From the NCBI GenBank assembly GCA_016865015.1, contig CP018226.1, positions 1,271,001-1,335,000 of the forward strand: DNA of 64,000 bases, written 5' to 3'. A program made the translations under genes and the position numbers. The notes under the pieces are model-generated. The model ran no database searches. It was given only the letters and a program-made list of their open reading frames with translations, and was not told where the DNA came from. The DNA comes from Rhizobiales bacterium IMCC20636. Its GTDB lineage: Bacteria; Pseudomonadota; Alphaproteobacteria; Rhizobiales; GCA-2746425. Positions 48,266 through 56,512 of this stretch are shown here, one piece after another (the first letter of the stretch is position 1; every line of letters begins with the position of its first letter).

Positions 48266-49075
48266 GTGACCAATAGCGGGACCACAGCCAAACATACCCG
48301 TAGCATCACTGTGGTGCTGCTGCGCGCCACGCTTGTTGGCGCTGCCCTGATTGGTATCTGGCAGGCCGCGGTTGTCGTGTTCGAACTGCCACCCTTCATA
48401 TTGCCAGGGCCATTTGCTGTTGCGGCCAGTCTCGTTGATCATTTCCCCTATCTGCTTGGTCATGCCGCTGCCACGGCGAGCGAAATCCTGATTGGTCTGC
48501 TGCTGGGTTTGGTCCTTGGTGTTGCTACCGGGTTGGTCATGGCCATGTCGCCAACAGCGGAGCGGCTGGTGTTTCCACTGGTCCTGGCGACACAGGCGCT
48601 GCCGGTCTTCGCCATTGCGCCTTTGCTGGTGCTGTGGTTCGGCTTTGGGCTTGCGTCGAAGATCATCATGGCAACGCTGATCATCTATTTTCCCATCACA
48701 TCTGCATTTTTCGACGGCTTGCGCCGGACCGATCCGGATTTGCTGGATTTGGGCCGAATTGCGGGAGCCAGCCCGCTGCAGAGCCTGTTGTATCTGCGGT
48801 TGCCCTCTGCATTGCCTTCATTGTCATCTGGCCTGCGGGTGGGTGCCAGCCTTGCGCCCATTGGTGCCGTTGTGGGCGAATGGGTGGGGTCCTCTGCGGG
48901 GCTTGGGTTTGTGATGCTGCATGCCAATGGGCGAATGCAGACAGATTTGATGTTCGCAGCACTTTTCATTCTTGCGGTGTTCGTGGTGCTGCTGCGCATC
49001 GGAACCGATCAACTGACACGTCGGCTGGTGTTCTGGATGCCGGAACACCAGCCTCAATCAATCAACGCTTCATAA
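48266..49075 (+). CDS. thiX: ABC transporter permease, thiamine-precursor type (ThiX-like)
   Basis: This is a BPD-type inner-membrane permease of 269 aa with about six membrane segments. The EAA loop LDLGRIAGASPLQSLLYLRLPSALPSL marks the contact to an ATPase. The GTG at 48266 follows GAGGG; a start inside the riboswitch (48110) is excluded because it would put coding sequence through the aptamer. Riboswitch control and the adjacent ThiY-like binding protein point to pyrimidine (HMP or a thiamine breakdown product) uptake. The matching ATPase gene thiZ is not adjacent. Confidence 0.88.
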   Translation: MTNSGTTAKHTRSITVVLLRATLVGAALIGIWQAAVVVFELPPFILPGPFAVAASLVDHFPYLLGHAAATASEILIGLLLGLVLGVATGLVMAMSPTAERLVFPLVLATQALPVFAIAPLLVLWFGFGLASKIIMATLIIYFPITSAFFDGLRRTDPDLLDLGRIAGASPLQSLLYLRLPSALPSLSSGLRVGASLAPIGAVVGEWVGSSAGLGFVMLHANGRMQTDLMFAALFILAVFVVLLRIGTDQLTRRLVFWMPEHQPQSINAS

Positions 49076-49089
49076 ACAGGAACTCATTC

Positions 49090-50022
49090 ATGCGTTATTT
49101 CTTCAGTGTTTTAATTTTGCTTGTCAGCATTGCCGGGGCACATGCCCAGGAAAAACTGACCGTTTTGCTCGACTGGTTTGTCAATCCGGATCATGCACCG
49201 CTGATCGTGGCTCAGGAACTTGGGCTGTTTGCGCGTGAAGGCCTGGATGTGGAACTGATTGCGCCTGCCGATCCCTCCGCGCCGCCACGCCTTGTCGCGG
49301 CCGGGCAGGGCGATATTGCGATTTCCTATCAGCCCAGCCTGCACCTTCAGATCAAGGAAGGCCTGCCGGTTTCCTGGATCGGGACCCTGGTGGAAACACC
49401 ACTGAATTCGCTTGTGGTTCTGGACGACAGCCCGATCAAATCCATCGCGGATCTGAAGGGCACGAAGGTTGGTTTTTCAGTCGGCGGGTTTGAGGACGCG
49501 CTGCTGGGTGCAATGTTGCAGGAGGTCGGTCTCAGCCTTGATGACGTTGAACTGGTGAATGTCAATTTCTCGCTTTCACCTTCTCTGATAAATGGCAATG
49601 TGGATGCCGTCATTGGCGCCTTCCGCAATTTTGAACTCAACCAGATGGATATTGTCGGGCGTCCCGGACGGGCCTTCTACCCGGAAGAGCATGGTGTTCC
49701 CGTATATGATGAGTTGATCCTGATTGCCCATATGGACAAGACAGAAGATCCGCGCTTTGCGAAGTTCTTGAGCGCTGTTGAAGCTGCGACAATCTACCTG
49801 ACGAACCATCCGGAAGAAGCTTTGGCATTGTTTGTCAAAGCGCATCCTGATCTGGATGATGAGCTCAACCGCCGCGCATGGTTTGACACGCTGCCAAGGT
49901 TTGCCAAGCGCCCCTTTGCGTTTGATGCAGCGCGCTATGAGCGGTTCGCGGAATTCATGAAGGAACGCGGCCTGATTGACGAAGTGCCTGACATGGCGCG
50001 GGTAGCCAGGCCTCTCAACTGA
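49090..50022 (+). CDS. thiY: Substrate-binding protein ThiY-like (pyrimidine precursor of thiamine)
   Basis: This is an NMT1/THI5-like periplasmic binding protein, 310 aa. The signal peptide (MRYFFSVLILLVSIAGAHAQ) is followed by VLLDWFVNPDHAPLIVAQELGLF, the signature of ThiY and Thi5-type pyrimidine binders. PADPSAPPRLVAAGQGDIAIS and IADLKGTKVGFSVGGFED fit the fold. AACAGGA upstream sets the ATG. The family delivers formylaminopyrimidine or HMP for thiamine salvage. It ends 21 bp before a convergent gene, so the operon stops here. Confidence 0.9.
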   Translation: MRYFFSVLILLVSIAGAHAQEKLTVLLDWFVNPDHAPLIVAQELGLFAREGLDVELIAPADPSAPPRLVAAGQGDIAISYQPSLHLQIKEGLPVSWIGTLVETPLNSLVVLDDSPIKSIADLKGTKVGFSVGGFEDALLGAMLQEVGLSLDDVELVNVNFSLSPSLINGNVDAVIGAFRNFELNQMDIVGRPGRAFYPEEHGVPVYDELILIAHMDKTEDPRFAKFLSAVEAATIYLTNHPEEALALFVKAHPDLDDELNRRAWFDTLPRFAKRPFAFDAARYERFAEFMKERGLIDEVPDMARVARPLN

Positions 50023-50043
50023 GCTCGGTCAGGAAACAAGATC

Positions 50044-50589
50044 CTAGCGCCATTTGATGGAGCATCCCATGGAGGGTGTCTGGTGCTGGGGTCCGTTGCC
50101 CGTGCTGCCGATCTGGCGCATGGCGTTGAGCAATTCAGGTGCCCGGTGTGATGCGTCCTTCATGCCGGCATCGTCCAGCCGACCGCGATATTGCAGTTCT
50201 GCCTTGCTGTTGAAGCCAAAGAAATCTGGCGTGCAGACGGCACCATAGGCTTGTCCGACACTCTGATCTTCGTCGACCAGATAGGGGAAGGTGAAGTTGT
50301 GTTTTTTTGCAAACAGCTTCATTTGTTCCGGGCTGTCTGCGGGCACGTGGCGATAGTCGTTTGACATGATGGCCACAACGCCAAAACCTTCCTGCTGCAA
50401 GGTCTTTGCATCGTCGACAAGGCGTTCAATCACGGCCAGAACATAAGGGCAGTGATTGCAGATGAAGGCCAACAGCAGACCCTTTTCGCCCATGGATGAT
50501 TTCAAGGAATAGCTGACGCCATCTGGGTCTGACAGATTAAAATTGGGTGCTTTCCAGCCAAAATCGCAAATGGGTGTGTCGAGCAGCAT
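50044..50589 (-). CDS. Thioredoxin-fold AhpC/TSA-like protein
   Basis: The 181-aa protein has a thioredoxin fold with the N-terminal APNFNLSDPDG segment of the peroxiredoxin/TlpA group and the motif FICNHCPYV, in which a CxxC pair replaces the single peroxidatic Cys. The distal segment KLFAKKHNFTFPYLVDEDQSVGQAYGAVCTPDFFGF carries the cis-Pro. The start at 50589 has AACAGGA nine bases upstream. No signal peptide, so cytoplasmic. A thiol peroxidase or disulfide reductase role is likely; the exact activity is unknown. Confidence 0.85.
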   Translation of the reverse strand: MLLDTPICDFGWKAPNFNLSDPDGVSYSLKSSMGEKGLLLAFICNHCPYVLAVIERLVDDAKTLQQEGFGVVAIMSNDYRHVPADSPEQMKLFAKKHNFTFPYLVDEDQSVGQAYGAVCTPDFFGFNSKAELQYRGRLDDAGMKDASHRAPELLNAMRQIGSTGNGPQHQTPSMGCSIKWR

Positions 50590-50695
50590 GGGATTGAATC
50601 CTGTTGTTATTTGTATTGGTCCAATGTGCGGTTTTCGGACGCAGAATTCAAGCGGGCCCACCTTTTTGGCGAGCCCGCAAATCGGTTTCGTCCGG

Positions 50696-51136
50696 TCAGG
50701 TCCACAGACTTAGTTGAGGACAACCGTCCGAGGTGGTTTCGGCCGTTGCTCCGGAACGACCAATGGTGCACACAACACGTTTCCGGAAGGCCGAGAAACT
50801 GTCGAATTTCACAACATCGACGGGCTCATCAAACAGGAAAGTAACACGCAGGCGCTCCGGTGTTGCCCCTGTCTGTACGCCCAGCACTTCCCCTTTGAAG
50901 GGCTGGCCAAGATAGTGGCCATGGACCCTGTCTCCCAGGTTCAATCGATCCGGGGGAGGCCGGCTGCCAATGGCCGCGTGCAGGGTATTCCAGTCTTTGT
51001 AGCCATGTTGGTGGGACAGCAGTTCCAGCGCTTTACTATGGCTGACAATAGTCCCTTGTGAATGCAAAGTTGCGCGCAGGCGTTTTGCCTGTGCCTTCAA
51101 CTCATCCAGTGGGGGAAGTGTGTTTAAACCTTTCAT
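50696..51136 (-). CDS. Glyoxalase_8-domain protein of unknown function
   Basis: The N-terminal 60 residues (LDELKAQAKRLRATL, SHSKALELLSHQHGYKDWNT) match the helical domain that Pfam calls Glyoxalase_8, found in many alphaproteobacteria either alone or before a VOC domain. Here no VOC domain follows; the second half (NLGDRVHGHYLGQPFKGEVLG to the end) looks like a small beta-barrel and ends SLWT. The ATG at 51136 has AGAGG six bases upstream. 146 aa. The function is not known and the name glyoxalase should not be read as an activity. Confidence 0.75.
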   Translation of the reverse strand: MKGLNTLPPLDELKAQAKRLRATLHSQGTIVSHSKALELLSHQHGYKDWNTLHAAIGSRPPPDRLNLGDRVHGHYLGQPFKGEVLGVQTGATPERLRVTFLFDEPVDVVKFDSFSAFRKRVVCTIGRSGATAETTSDGCPQLSLWT

Positions 51137-51360
51137 CACAAACCTCTTTCAGTGCTTGGATGCGGGTATTGTCAGGTGCTCGCATTGCCATCGGTCCGCA
51201 AACTGAAATCGGGAGATGGAAGAGTCGTTTCAAAGGCTTCACCGTGGCAGAGCCAGCGAGCGGCAGGGGCCTTACCCTTGCCGCTCATTACTGTTGGTGG
51301 CATTCCTTGTCAAGCAGTTGGGACCAGGCTGTCACCTGCTTGATGATCTTTCAGTCGAAC

Positions 51361-52134
51361 TTAGCCGTACCAGCCGCCCATTTTGACTTCGGCTGCTTCG
51401 CCAACGAGTTTGGCGAATTCAGCCGGGTCCTGGGTGCCATTGTCACGTCCACGATAGTGGTATGGATAGACATATTTCGGCTTGAACTCAGCAACAGCAG
51501 AAGCGGCTGCCGCAACATCCATTGTGAAGGGCAGGTTCATGCAGACAAAGGCCAGATCGATGTCTTTCAATGCACGCATCTCGGGGATGTCTTCAGTGTC
51601 GCCGGAAATATAGACGCGGAAGCCTTCGAACCCCAATACGTAACCATTGTCTCGGCCTTCGGGATGGAAATTCAGCCGATCCGCTGTGGTGTTGTAAGCC
51701 GGGATTGCCTCAATGCTGAGGCCTTCATAGGTGGATGATTCACCATTGGCAATCTGGGACGCCTTGGCTTTCAGATCGTCTGTCAGCTTTTCATAAACTG
51801 CAGGGTTGGTGATTAATTGCGTAGACGCGCCCGTGACTGCAGCCAGAGTGTCCAGATTGAAGTGATCGCCATGTTCGTGGGTGACCAGAACAAGGTCTGC
51901 ACCGGGGAAATCCGCATAGGCGGAAGCTTCACCGACCGGATCAACATAGATGGTGCCGGCTGGTGTTTCCATGACGAAGGATGCATGGCTGACAGGATGG
52001 ACTTTGATGTCACCTGCGCCAGTCATGAAAACATCGCTGGAATGGCTGGCCGCGTTCGCTGCGTAGGGCAACAATGTAATGCCTGCGACGACGATCGCCG
52101 ACGTTGACAGAAATTCTCGACGTGACTGGTTCAT
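51361..52134 (-). CDS. Tat-exported MBL-fold metallo-hydrolase
   Basis: The N-terminus MNQSRREFLSTSAIVVAGITL is a twin-arginine signal (RREFLS), so the folded enzyme is exported. The metal-binding motif THEHGDH gives H86, H88, D90 and H91. Downstream VYISGDTEDIPE supplies the bridging Asp and YPYHYRG the final His. The arrangement is that of the UlaG/YtnP-like MBL hydrolases rather than beta-lactamases. 257 aa. The substrate is unknown. The HAD phosphatase upstream is on the same strand 100 bp away. Confidence 0.88.
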   Translation of the reverse strand: MNQSRREFLSTSAIVVAGITLLPYAANAASHSSDVFMTGAGDIKVHPVSHASFVMETPAGTIYVDPVGEASAYADFPGADLVLVTHEHGDHFNLDTLAAVTGASTQLITNPAVYEKLTDDLKAKASQIANGESSTYEGLSIEAIPAYNTTADRLNFHPEGRDNGYVLGFEGFRVYISGDTEDIPEMRALKDIDLAFVCMNLPFTMDVAAAASAVAEFKPKYVYPYHYRGRDNGTQDPAEFAKLVGEAAEVKMGGWYG

Positions 52135-52234
52135 GTGGTTCTCCCTTGTTTCTCAAGTCAAGGTAGCGTCAATGCACTCATTATCAAGGGCCGCCGTGTA
52201 TTGCGGCTAAGAAATCTACTTGGCCGTTAACAGG

Positions 52235-52861
52235 CTACAAATGGGCTTTCAGCTCTGACAGGTGCCTGACCACGGTCACGTTCTCTGGAAGTTCCGGCGG
52301 GATCGTGTTGGGAAACAGCGCATAGACGGTCATTCCTGCAGCCAATCCACCGTGAATTCCGGGCAGGCTATCCTCCACAACCGCGCAATCAGATGGTGCA
52401 ACACCAAGTCGTTTCGCTGCATCCAGAAAAAGCTCCGGATCGGGCTTCCAGGCATTCACATCATATGCGCTGAACAAGCGGTCACCAAAGAAGGGCAGGA
52501 GGCCGGTCAGTGTCAGGCTCAATCTGATTTTCTCAGGCGGGCCATTGGAGGCGATGCACATTTGTGAATTGAGCGCGTTGAGCAGGTCCAGTGCGCCGTC
52601 AATGGGTTGCAGGCTGTTTTCAAACGCTTGTGCTGTTCTTCGGCGAAGATGCGGGACAAAATCATCTGACAGCCTGCAGTCAAAATGAGCTTCGACATCA
52701 GCAATGCTTTCGGCCATCTTGCCGCCGCGAAACCGTTTGACTGCCTCATCCAGAGAGAAGGTCAGCCCCTGTTCGGCCAGAACTTCCACCAGAACCTGAT
52801 TGGACAAGACTTCGCTGTCCACAAGAGTTCCGTCGAGGTCGAAGAGTGTCAGTTGTGGCAC
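52235..52861 (-). CDS. HAD-superfamily phosphatase (subfamily IA)
   Basis: This is a small phosphatase, 208 aa. Motif I is FDLDGTLVDSE (nucleophile D8), motif II is MCIASNGPPEK, and motifs III/IV run through KPDPELFLDAAKRLG and VVEDSLPGIHGG. The cap is a short helical bundle. Family members act on phosphoglycolate, sugar phosphates or nucleotides. Its similarity is to the beta-phosphoglucomutase/YieH type, but the substrate is not predictable. Confidence 0.88.
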   Translation of the reverse strand: MPQLTLFDLDGTLVDSEVLSNQVLVEVLAEQGLTFSLDEAVKRFRGGKMAESIADVEAHFDCRLSDDFVPHLRRRTAQAFENSLQPIDGALDLLNALNSQMCIASNGPPEKIRLSLTLTGLLPFFGDRLFSAYDVNAWKPDPELFLDAAKRLGVAPSDCAVVEDSLPGIHGGLAAGMTVYALFPNTIPPELPENVTVVRHLSELKAHL

Positions 52862-53279
52862 GTTGATATCCTGAATTTGGGCTGTAGCTTGTATTCAATG
52901 GTGATGACCGAACTCTTCCGGGAAACTCAGATCATTTTGTTTGAACAAATGACAACATGTGTTGCCGACAGCGCTGGGAAAAAGGAGCGCTTTTTCTGAT
53001 AGACTGATGCTTGGGTTTTATCAATGCCGCGAACAGTGGCCCCCGGTTTGATCGAGTTGTTCTTGACATTCATTGGAGAGGTTGGCTGCTGCCCGGTAAC
53101 AAAATAAGCGGGCAGGTATTGCAAGGCCATAGTCGGCTGACAATTGTGCGCACAGTCAGATTTGGCGCAGACTATTTTGTTTTAAAGAACGCATGAATTC
53201 GCGCGCCCGCCGGAAAATGCCCCAAAGCCCAGATCGGGTCCCAAAAGACTTTATTCCGGCAACCGCGCAAAATATTTAT
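52862..53279. other. Gap between HAD phosphatase and rpoH, with an orphan terminator
   Basis: No protein-coding gene is convincing here. It holds the HAD gene promoter and a plus-strand terminator-like hairpin (52970-52995) listed separately. A dyad CATTTTGTT-2-AACAAATG lies at about 52933-52951. The remainder (53000-53279) downstream of rpoH shows nothing I can name. Confidence 0.4.
52970..52995 (+). terminator. Orphan plus-strand terminator-like hairpin
   Basis: AGCGCT (52970-52975) pairs with AGCGCT (52986-52991) around a 10-base loop and leads into five T. No plus-strand gene ends here; the adjacent genes are both on minus. It could end a small RNA starting near 52860. Confidence 0.45.
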
Positions 53280-54206
53280 TCAACTGGTATGTGCTTCCAG
53301 CTGGGCCGTGCGCCCGCGCGCAGCTTCCAAAGAAGCTGTTTGCATTGATTTCTGCACTTTTTCGAAAGCACGCACTTCAATCTGGCGTACCCGCTCGCGA
53401 CTTACGCCAAATTCCTTGGACAGGTCTTCAAGCGTAATGGGATCTTCCGACAGGCGACGGGCCTGAAAAATGCGGCGCTCGCGATCATTCAGTGTTTCCA
53501 TCGCTGATTTCAGCAAGACGCGGCGCTGATCCAGTTCCTGCTGGTTGGCAACAGTCGATTCCTGGCTTTCGCTTTCATCCACCAGCCAATCCTGCCATTC
53601 ACCGGTGCCATCATCCGCCTTGAGCGGTGAATTGAGTGAGGCATCGCCAGACAGGCGGCGGTTCATCGAATGCACTTCTTCGACTGAAACGCCGAGTTTC
53701 GTTGCAATCTGCTGCACCTGATCGTGATTCAGATCACCATCTTCCAATGCCTGAATCTGGCTCTTCATCTTGCGCAGATTGAAGAATAAACGCTTTTGAT
53801 TGGCTGTGGTGCCCATTTTGACGAGCGACCAAGATCGCAGGACATATTCCTGTATCGAGGCCTTGATCCACCACATGGCATAAGTTGCCAGGCGGAAGCC
53901 CCGTTCCGGGTCAAACTTTTTGACAGCCTGCATGAGGCCAACATTGCCTTCGGAAATCACTTCGCCAATCGGTAGGCCGTAACCACGATATCCCATTGCG
54001 ATTTTGGCCACGAGGCGCAAATGGCTTGTCACCAGTTGTTCAGCGGCGCCACGGTCGTCATGCTCCAAAAAGCGTTTGGCGAGCATATATTCCTGATTTG
54101 GTTCGAGCATTGGATATTTTCGAATATCCGACAGATAACGTGACAATCCGCCTTCAGAAGACGAAACGGTCGGAACGTTTCCAGTTGCAACAACAGCTTG
54201 GGCCAT
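53280..54206 (-). CDS. rpoH: Heat-shock sigma factor RpoH (sigma-32)
   Basis: RpoH directs RNA polymerase to heat-shock promoters. Region 2 (AKRFLEHDDRGAAEQLVTSHLRLVAKIA, then DPERGFRLATYAMWWIKASIQEYVLRSWSLVK) includes the RpoH box just after it (NQKRLFFNLRK). Region 4 (LEDLSKEFGVSRERVRQIEVRAFEKVQ) is complete. 308 aa. A strong AAGGGGG six bases before the ATG fixes the start. It lies 178 bp downstream of rluD, with enough room for its own promoter. Confidence 0.96.
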   Translation of the reverse strand: MAQAVVATGNVPTVSSSEGGLSRYLSDIRKYPMLEPNQEYMLAKRFLEHDDRGAAEQLVTSHLRLVAKIAMGYRGYGLPIGEVISEGNVGLMQAVKKFDPERGFRLATYAMWWIKASIQEYVLRSWSLVKMGTTANQKRLFFNLRKMKSQIQALEDGDLNHDQVQQIATKLGVSVEEVHSMNRRLSGDASLNSPLKADDGTGEWQDWLVDESESQESTVANQQELDQRRVLLKSAMETLNDRERRIFQARRLSEDPITLEDLSKEFGVSRERVRQIEVRAFEKVQKSMQTASLEAARGRTAQLEAHTS

Positions 54207-54384
54207 AAAGCACCCCCTTGGTTATGTGTCTTCCGACTCGCGGCAAGACGTTTTGCGCTGCCCTGAGTTACCCCACGGCGCAGCGCTCCCGAACTAACAT
54301 ATAGGATCAATTGTGGCAGATAGTAGATCATTCATCGGTAAATTACGATAAAGTAATCTTTGCGTTCCTATGAATGCTAAAATC

Positions 54385-55413
54385 CTATTGAAATGCCTTT
54401 ATCAATGCGGCCATGTCTTTCGGAATTTCAGCTTCAAAGCGCATGATCTCACCGGTGATCGGGTGTTCAAATTGCAGCATTGCGGCAAACAGCGCCTGCC
54501 TGCGGAATTTGTTGACCGCCTTTTCGGCCTGATCACCCAGAATGGCGGATTTGGTTTTAAAGCCTGATCCATAGACATCATCACCCACCAAGGGGTGGCC
54601 GGAATGCGACATGTGAACCCTGATCTGGTGCGTGCGACCGGTTTCAAGCCGGCATTCTACCAGGCAGGCTGTTGGCGCGCCTTCTTTGGTGAAATAGCGC
54701 TTCAGGACCTGAAAATGCGTGATGGCGTCCTTGCCGCGTTCGTCGGTTTCATCGCGCCGTTTCACGACACCCATTTTCAGGCGATTATTATCTGAACGGG
54801 CAATCGGCGCATTGATGGTGCCTTTTGCAGGCTCCAATGCGCCCCAGACCACAGCCTGGTATGCGCGTTCCAGATTGTTTGTGCGCCCGTGGTCGGCGAA
54901 TTGCTGTGTCAGGCCCAGATGCGCATCATCCGTTTTTGCGACGACCATGACACCGCTTGTGTCCTTGTCGAGCCGGTGGACAATCCCGGGTCTGCGCACG
55001 CCGCCAATCCCAGACAGGCTGTCTCCGCAATGGTGAATAAGCGCGTTGACCAGTGTCCCGGTCCAGTTTCCGGGGCCGGGATGGACCACCAGACCGGCCG
55101 GTTTGTCGATGACGATCAGATGCTCATCTTCAAACAGAATGGTCAGGGGAATGTCTTCACCCTTGGGTTCGGGGTCTTCTGCTTCCGGCATGTCCACGGA
55201 CAAAACATCGCCTTCGTTGACACGGGCATTCGGCGCGTCTACCACTTCCCCGCCCACGCGCACGCAGCCCTGCTTGATAAGCGTCTTGAAGCGACTGCGG
55301 GACAGACGTCCCGCTTTCGCTGCAATGATTGCATCCAGCCTTTGACCGGTTTCTGGCGCATCAACCGTAAACTCAAGCCGCTCTGCCGGCTCTTTGGACA
55401 AATTTTCAGCCAT
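54385..55413 (-). CDS. rluD: Ribosomal large subunit pseudouridine synthase RluD
   Basis: RluD modifies helix 69 of 23S rRNA (positions 1911, 1915, 1917 in E. coli). An S4 RNA-binding domain (about 22-80) precedes the catalytic domain with HRLDKDTSG, whose Asp149 is the nucleophile. LETGRTHQIRVHMSHSGHPLVGDDVYG is the RluA-family signature. 342 aa. Its first codon overlaps, on the opposite strand, the first codon of the next gene. rluD next to rpoH is a conserved rhizobial pair. Confidence 0.93.
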   Translation of the reverse strand: MAENLSKEPAERLEFTVDAPETGQRLDAIIAAKAGRLSRSRFKTLIKQGCVRVGGEVVDAPNARVNEGDVLSVDMPEAEDPEPKGEDIPLTILFEDEHLIVIDKPAGLVVHPGPGNWTGTLVNALIHHCGDSLSGIGGVRRPGIVHRLDKDTSGVMVVAKTDDAHLGLTQQFADHGRTNNLERAYQAVVWGALEPAKGTINAPIARSDNNRLKMGVVKRRDETDERGKDAITHFQVLKRYFTKEGAPTACLVECRLETGRTHQIRVHMSHSGHPLVGDDVYGSGFKTKSAILGDQAEKAVNKFRRQALFAAMLQFEHPITGEIMRFEAEIPKDMAALIKAFQ

Positions 55414-55801
55414 GGCTCAGATCGACCCTCTTGATGATGATGAAAAACCGCTCGACCCGGCTGTCGAGCGCGTGCGGATAAAACTGCGGCGGTTGTTGAT
55501 GGGATCCAGTCTCATCATGGTGTTTGGCTTTATCGCGGTGTTTGGAGCGTTGTACTACCGCATCACGCAGACAAGCGAAAGCGATGATACCGTTGCAACG
55601 GTCAATAATGCGGTTGTGCCGGATATTGCAGCCACACTTTCTCTTCCAACGGATCTTGGTGTTCTGATCGATGTCAGCCTGTCCCGAGGCCAATTGGTGG
55701 CAAGCTTTGAAAATGGCCCGGATGTTTACACAGTCCTGATTATCAATCGGGCCGACGGGTCTATCGTGGAGCGCTATGAAATGCGCCGTGCGGCGGATTA
55801 A
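55412..55801 (+). CDS. Small single-pass membrane protein, unknown function
   Basis: This is a 129-aa protein with an acidic cytoplasmic start (MAQIDPLDDDEKPLDPAVER), one membrane segment (about 30-50, LLMGSSLIMVFGFIAVFGAL) and a short periplasmic domain of about 75 residues. The ATG at 55412 is supported by conserved-looking sequence and by the overlap with the rluD start (their ATG codons share CATG). It resembles small hypothetical proteins found next to rluD in other alphaproteobacteria; I do not know a function. Confidence 0.75.
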   Translation: MAQIDPLDDDEKPLDPAVERVRIKLRRLLMGSSLIMVFGFIAVFGALYYRITQTSESDDTVATVNNAVVPDIAATLSLPTDLGVLIDVSLSRGQLVASFENGPDVYTVLIINRADGSIVERYEMRRAAD

Positions 55802-55918
55802 ATTCCTGTTTTTTATCTGTTTTTCAAACAGTGGCACAAACTTTGCTTGTTACCTAACGGGCTTCGCTCGTGAAGTCCTGATCATCTGAGACTCTTTTCA
55901 GAAAGGAGCACTATTTTG

Positions 55919-56389
55919 ATGATTGGTAGCGCATCATCATCCGCAATTGATTTCGCGGCCATGCGGGCCGAAATGAAGGAACGGATAGATGCCAAGTTTG
56001 AGGCGACCGACACCGATAAAAGCGGTGGCATCTCACTTGAAGAATTTAAAGTAAGCCATGCTGAACGCGCGTCAGGGGCGGTAAACTCTGCCGGTTCTGA
56101 CAATCCTGAGGAACTATTTTCCCAGTTGGATGCGGATGGCGATGGTGAGTTGACAGCAGCGGACCGGACAAAATCTGAACCGCCTGGAGGACAATTTTCT
56201 CCAGAGTCATTCATGGCTTTGCTGGGAATTCAGGAACAATCAGGAGAGCCTCCTCGTCCTCCCCGTGGTGGTGGTGAAGGTTCTGATCCGGTGAGCGAAC
56301 TGCTCGCAGCAGCAGAAGAAGCGGATGACACTGAATCCAGCCTGATTGACGAATTGCTTGAAACCTTAAGTGAGTCACTGGAAAGCTAA
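55919..56389 (+). CDS. EF-hand calcium-binding protein
   Basis: The 156-aa protein has two 12-residue EF-hand loops, DTDKSGGISLEE (31-42) and DADGDGELTAAD (71-82), both with Asp at 1, 3, the right 5/12 ligands and Gly at 6. The rest is acidic and Ser/Glu-rich, with a low-complexity Pro/Gly stretch (about 110-125). AAAGGAG ten bases upstream fixes the ATG at 55919. No signal peptide is evident, so location is uncertain. Calcium buffering or sensing is inferred from the motifs only. Confidence 0.85.
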   Translation: MIGSASSSAIDFAAMRAEMKERIDAKFEATDTDKSGGISLEEFKVSHAERASGAVNSAGSDNPEELFSQLDADGDGELTAADRTKSEPPGGQFSPESFMALLGIQEQSGEPPRPPRGGGEGSDPVSELLAAAEEADDTESSLIDELLETLSESLES

Positions 56390-56435
56390 TCGTGCTTTGC
56401 AAACTGCAGCATATATGCGTTTTCTGCGAAAACAG

Positions 56436-56466
56436 GATTGTCCGGGTATAATCAACCCGGACAATC
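56436..56466. terminator. Bidirectional hairpin between EF-hand gene and peroxidase gene
   Basis: A perfect 12-bp inverted repeat (56436-56447 with 56455-56466) with a 7-base loop lies between two convergent genes, 47 bp from each stop. No T tract directly follows. Confidence 0.75.
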
Positions 56467-56512
56467 TGCGTCAAAAAACTGTATTCTATCGTGGGTCAAT
56501 CGAAATGCCTGG

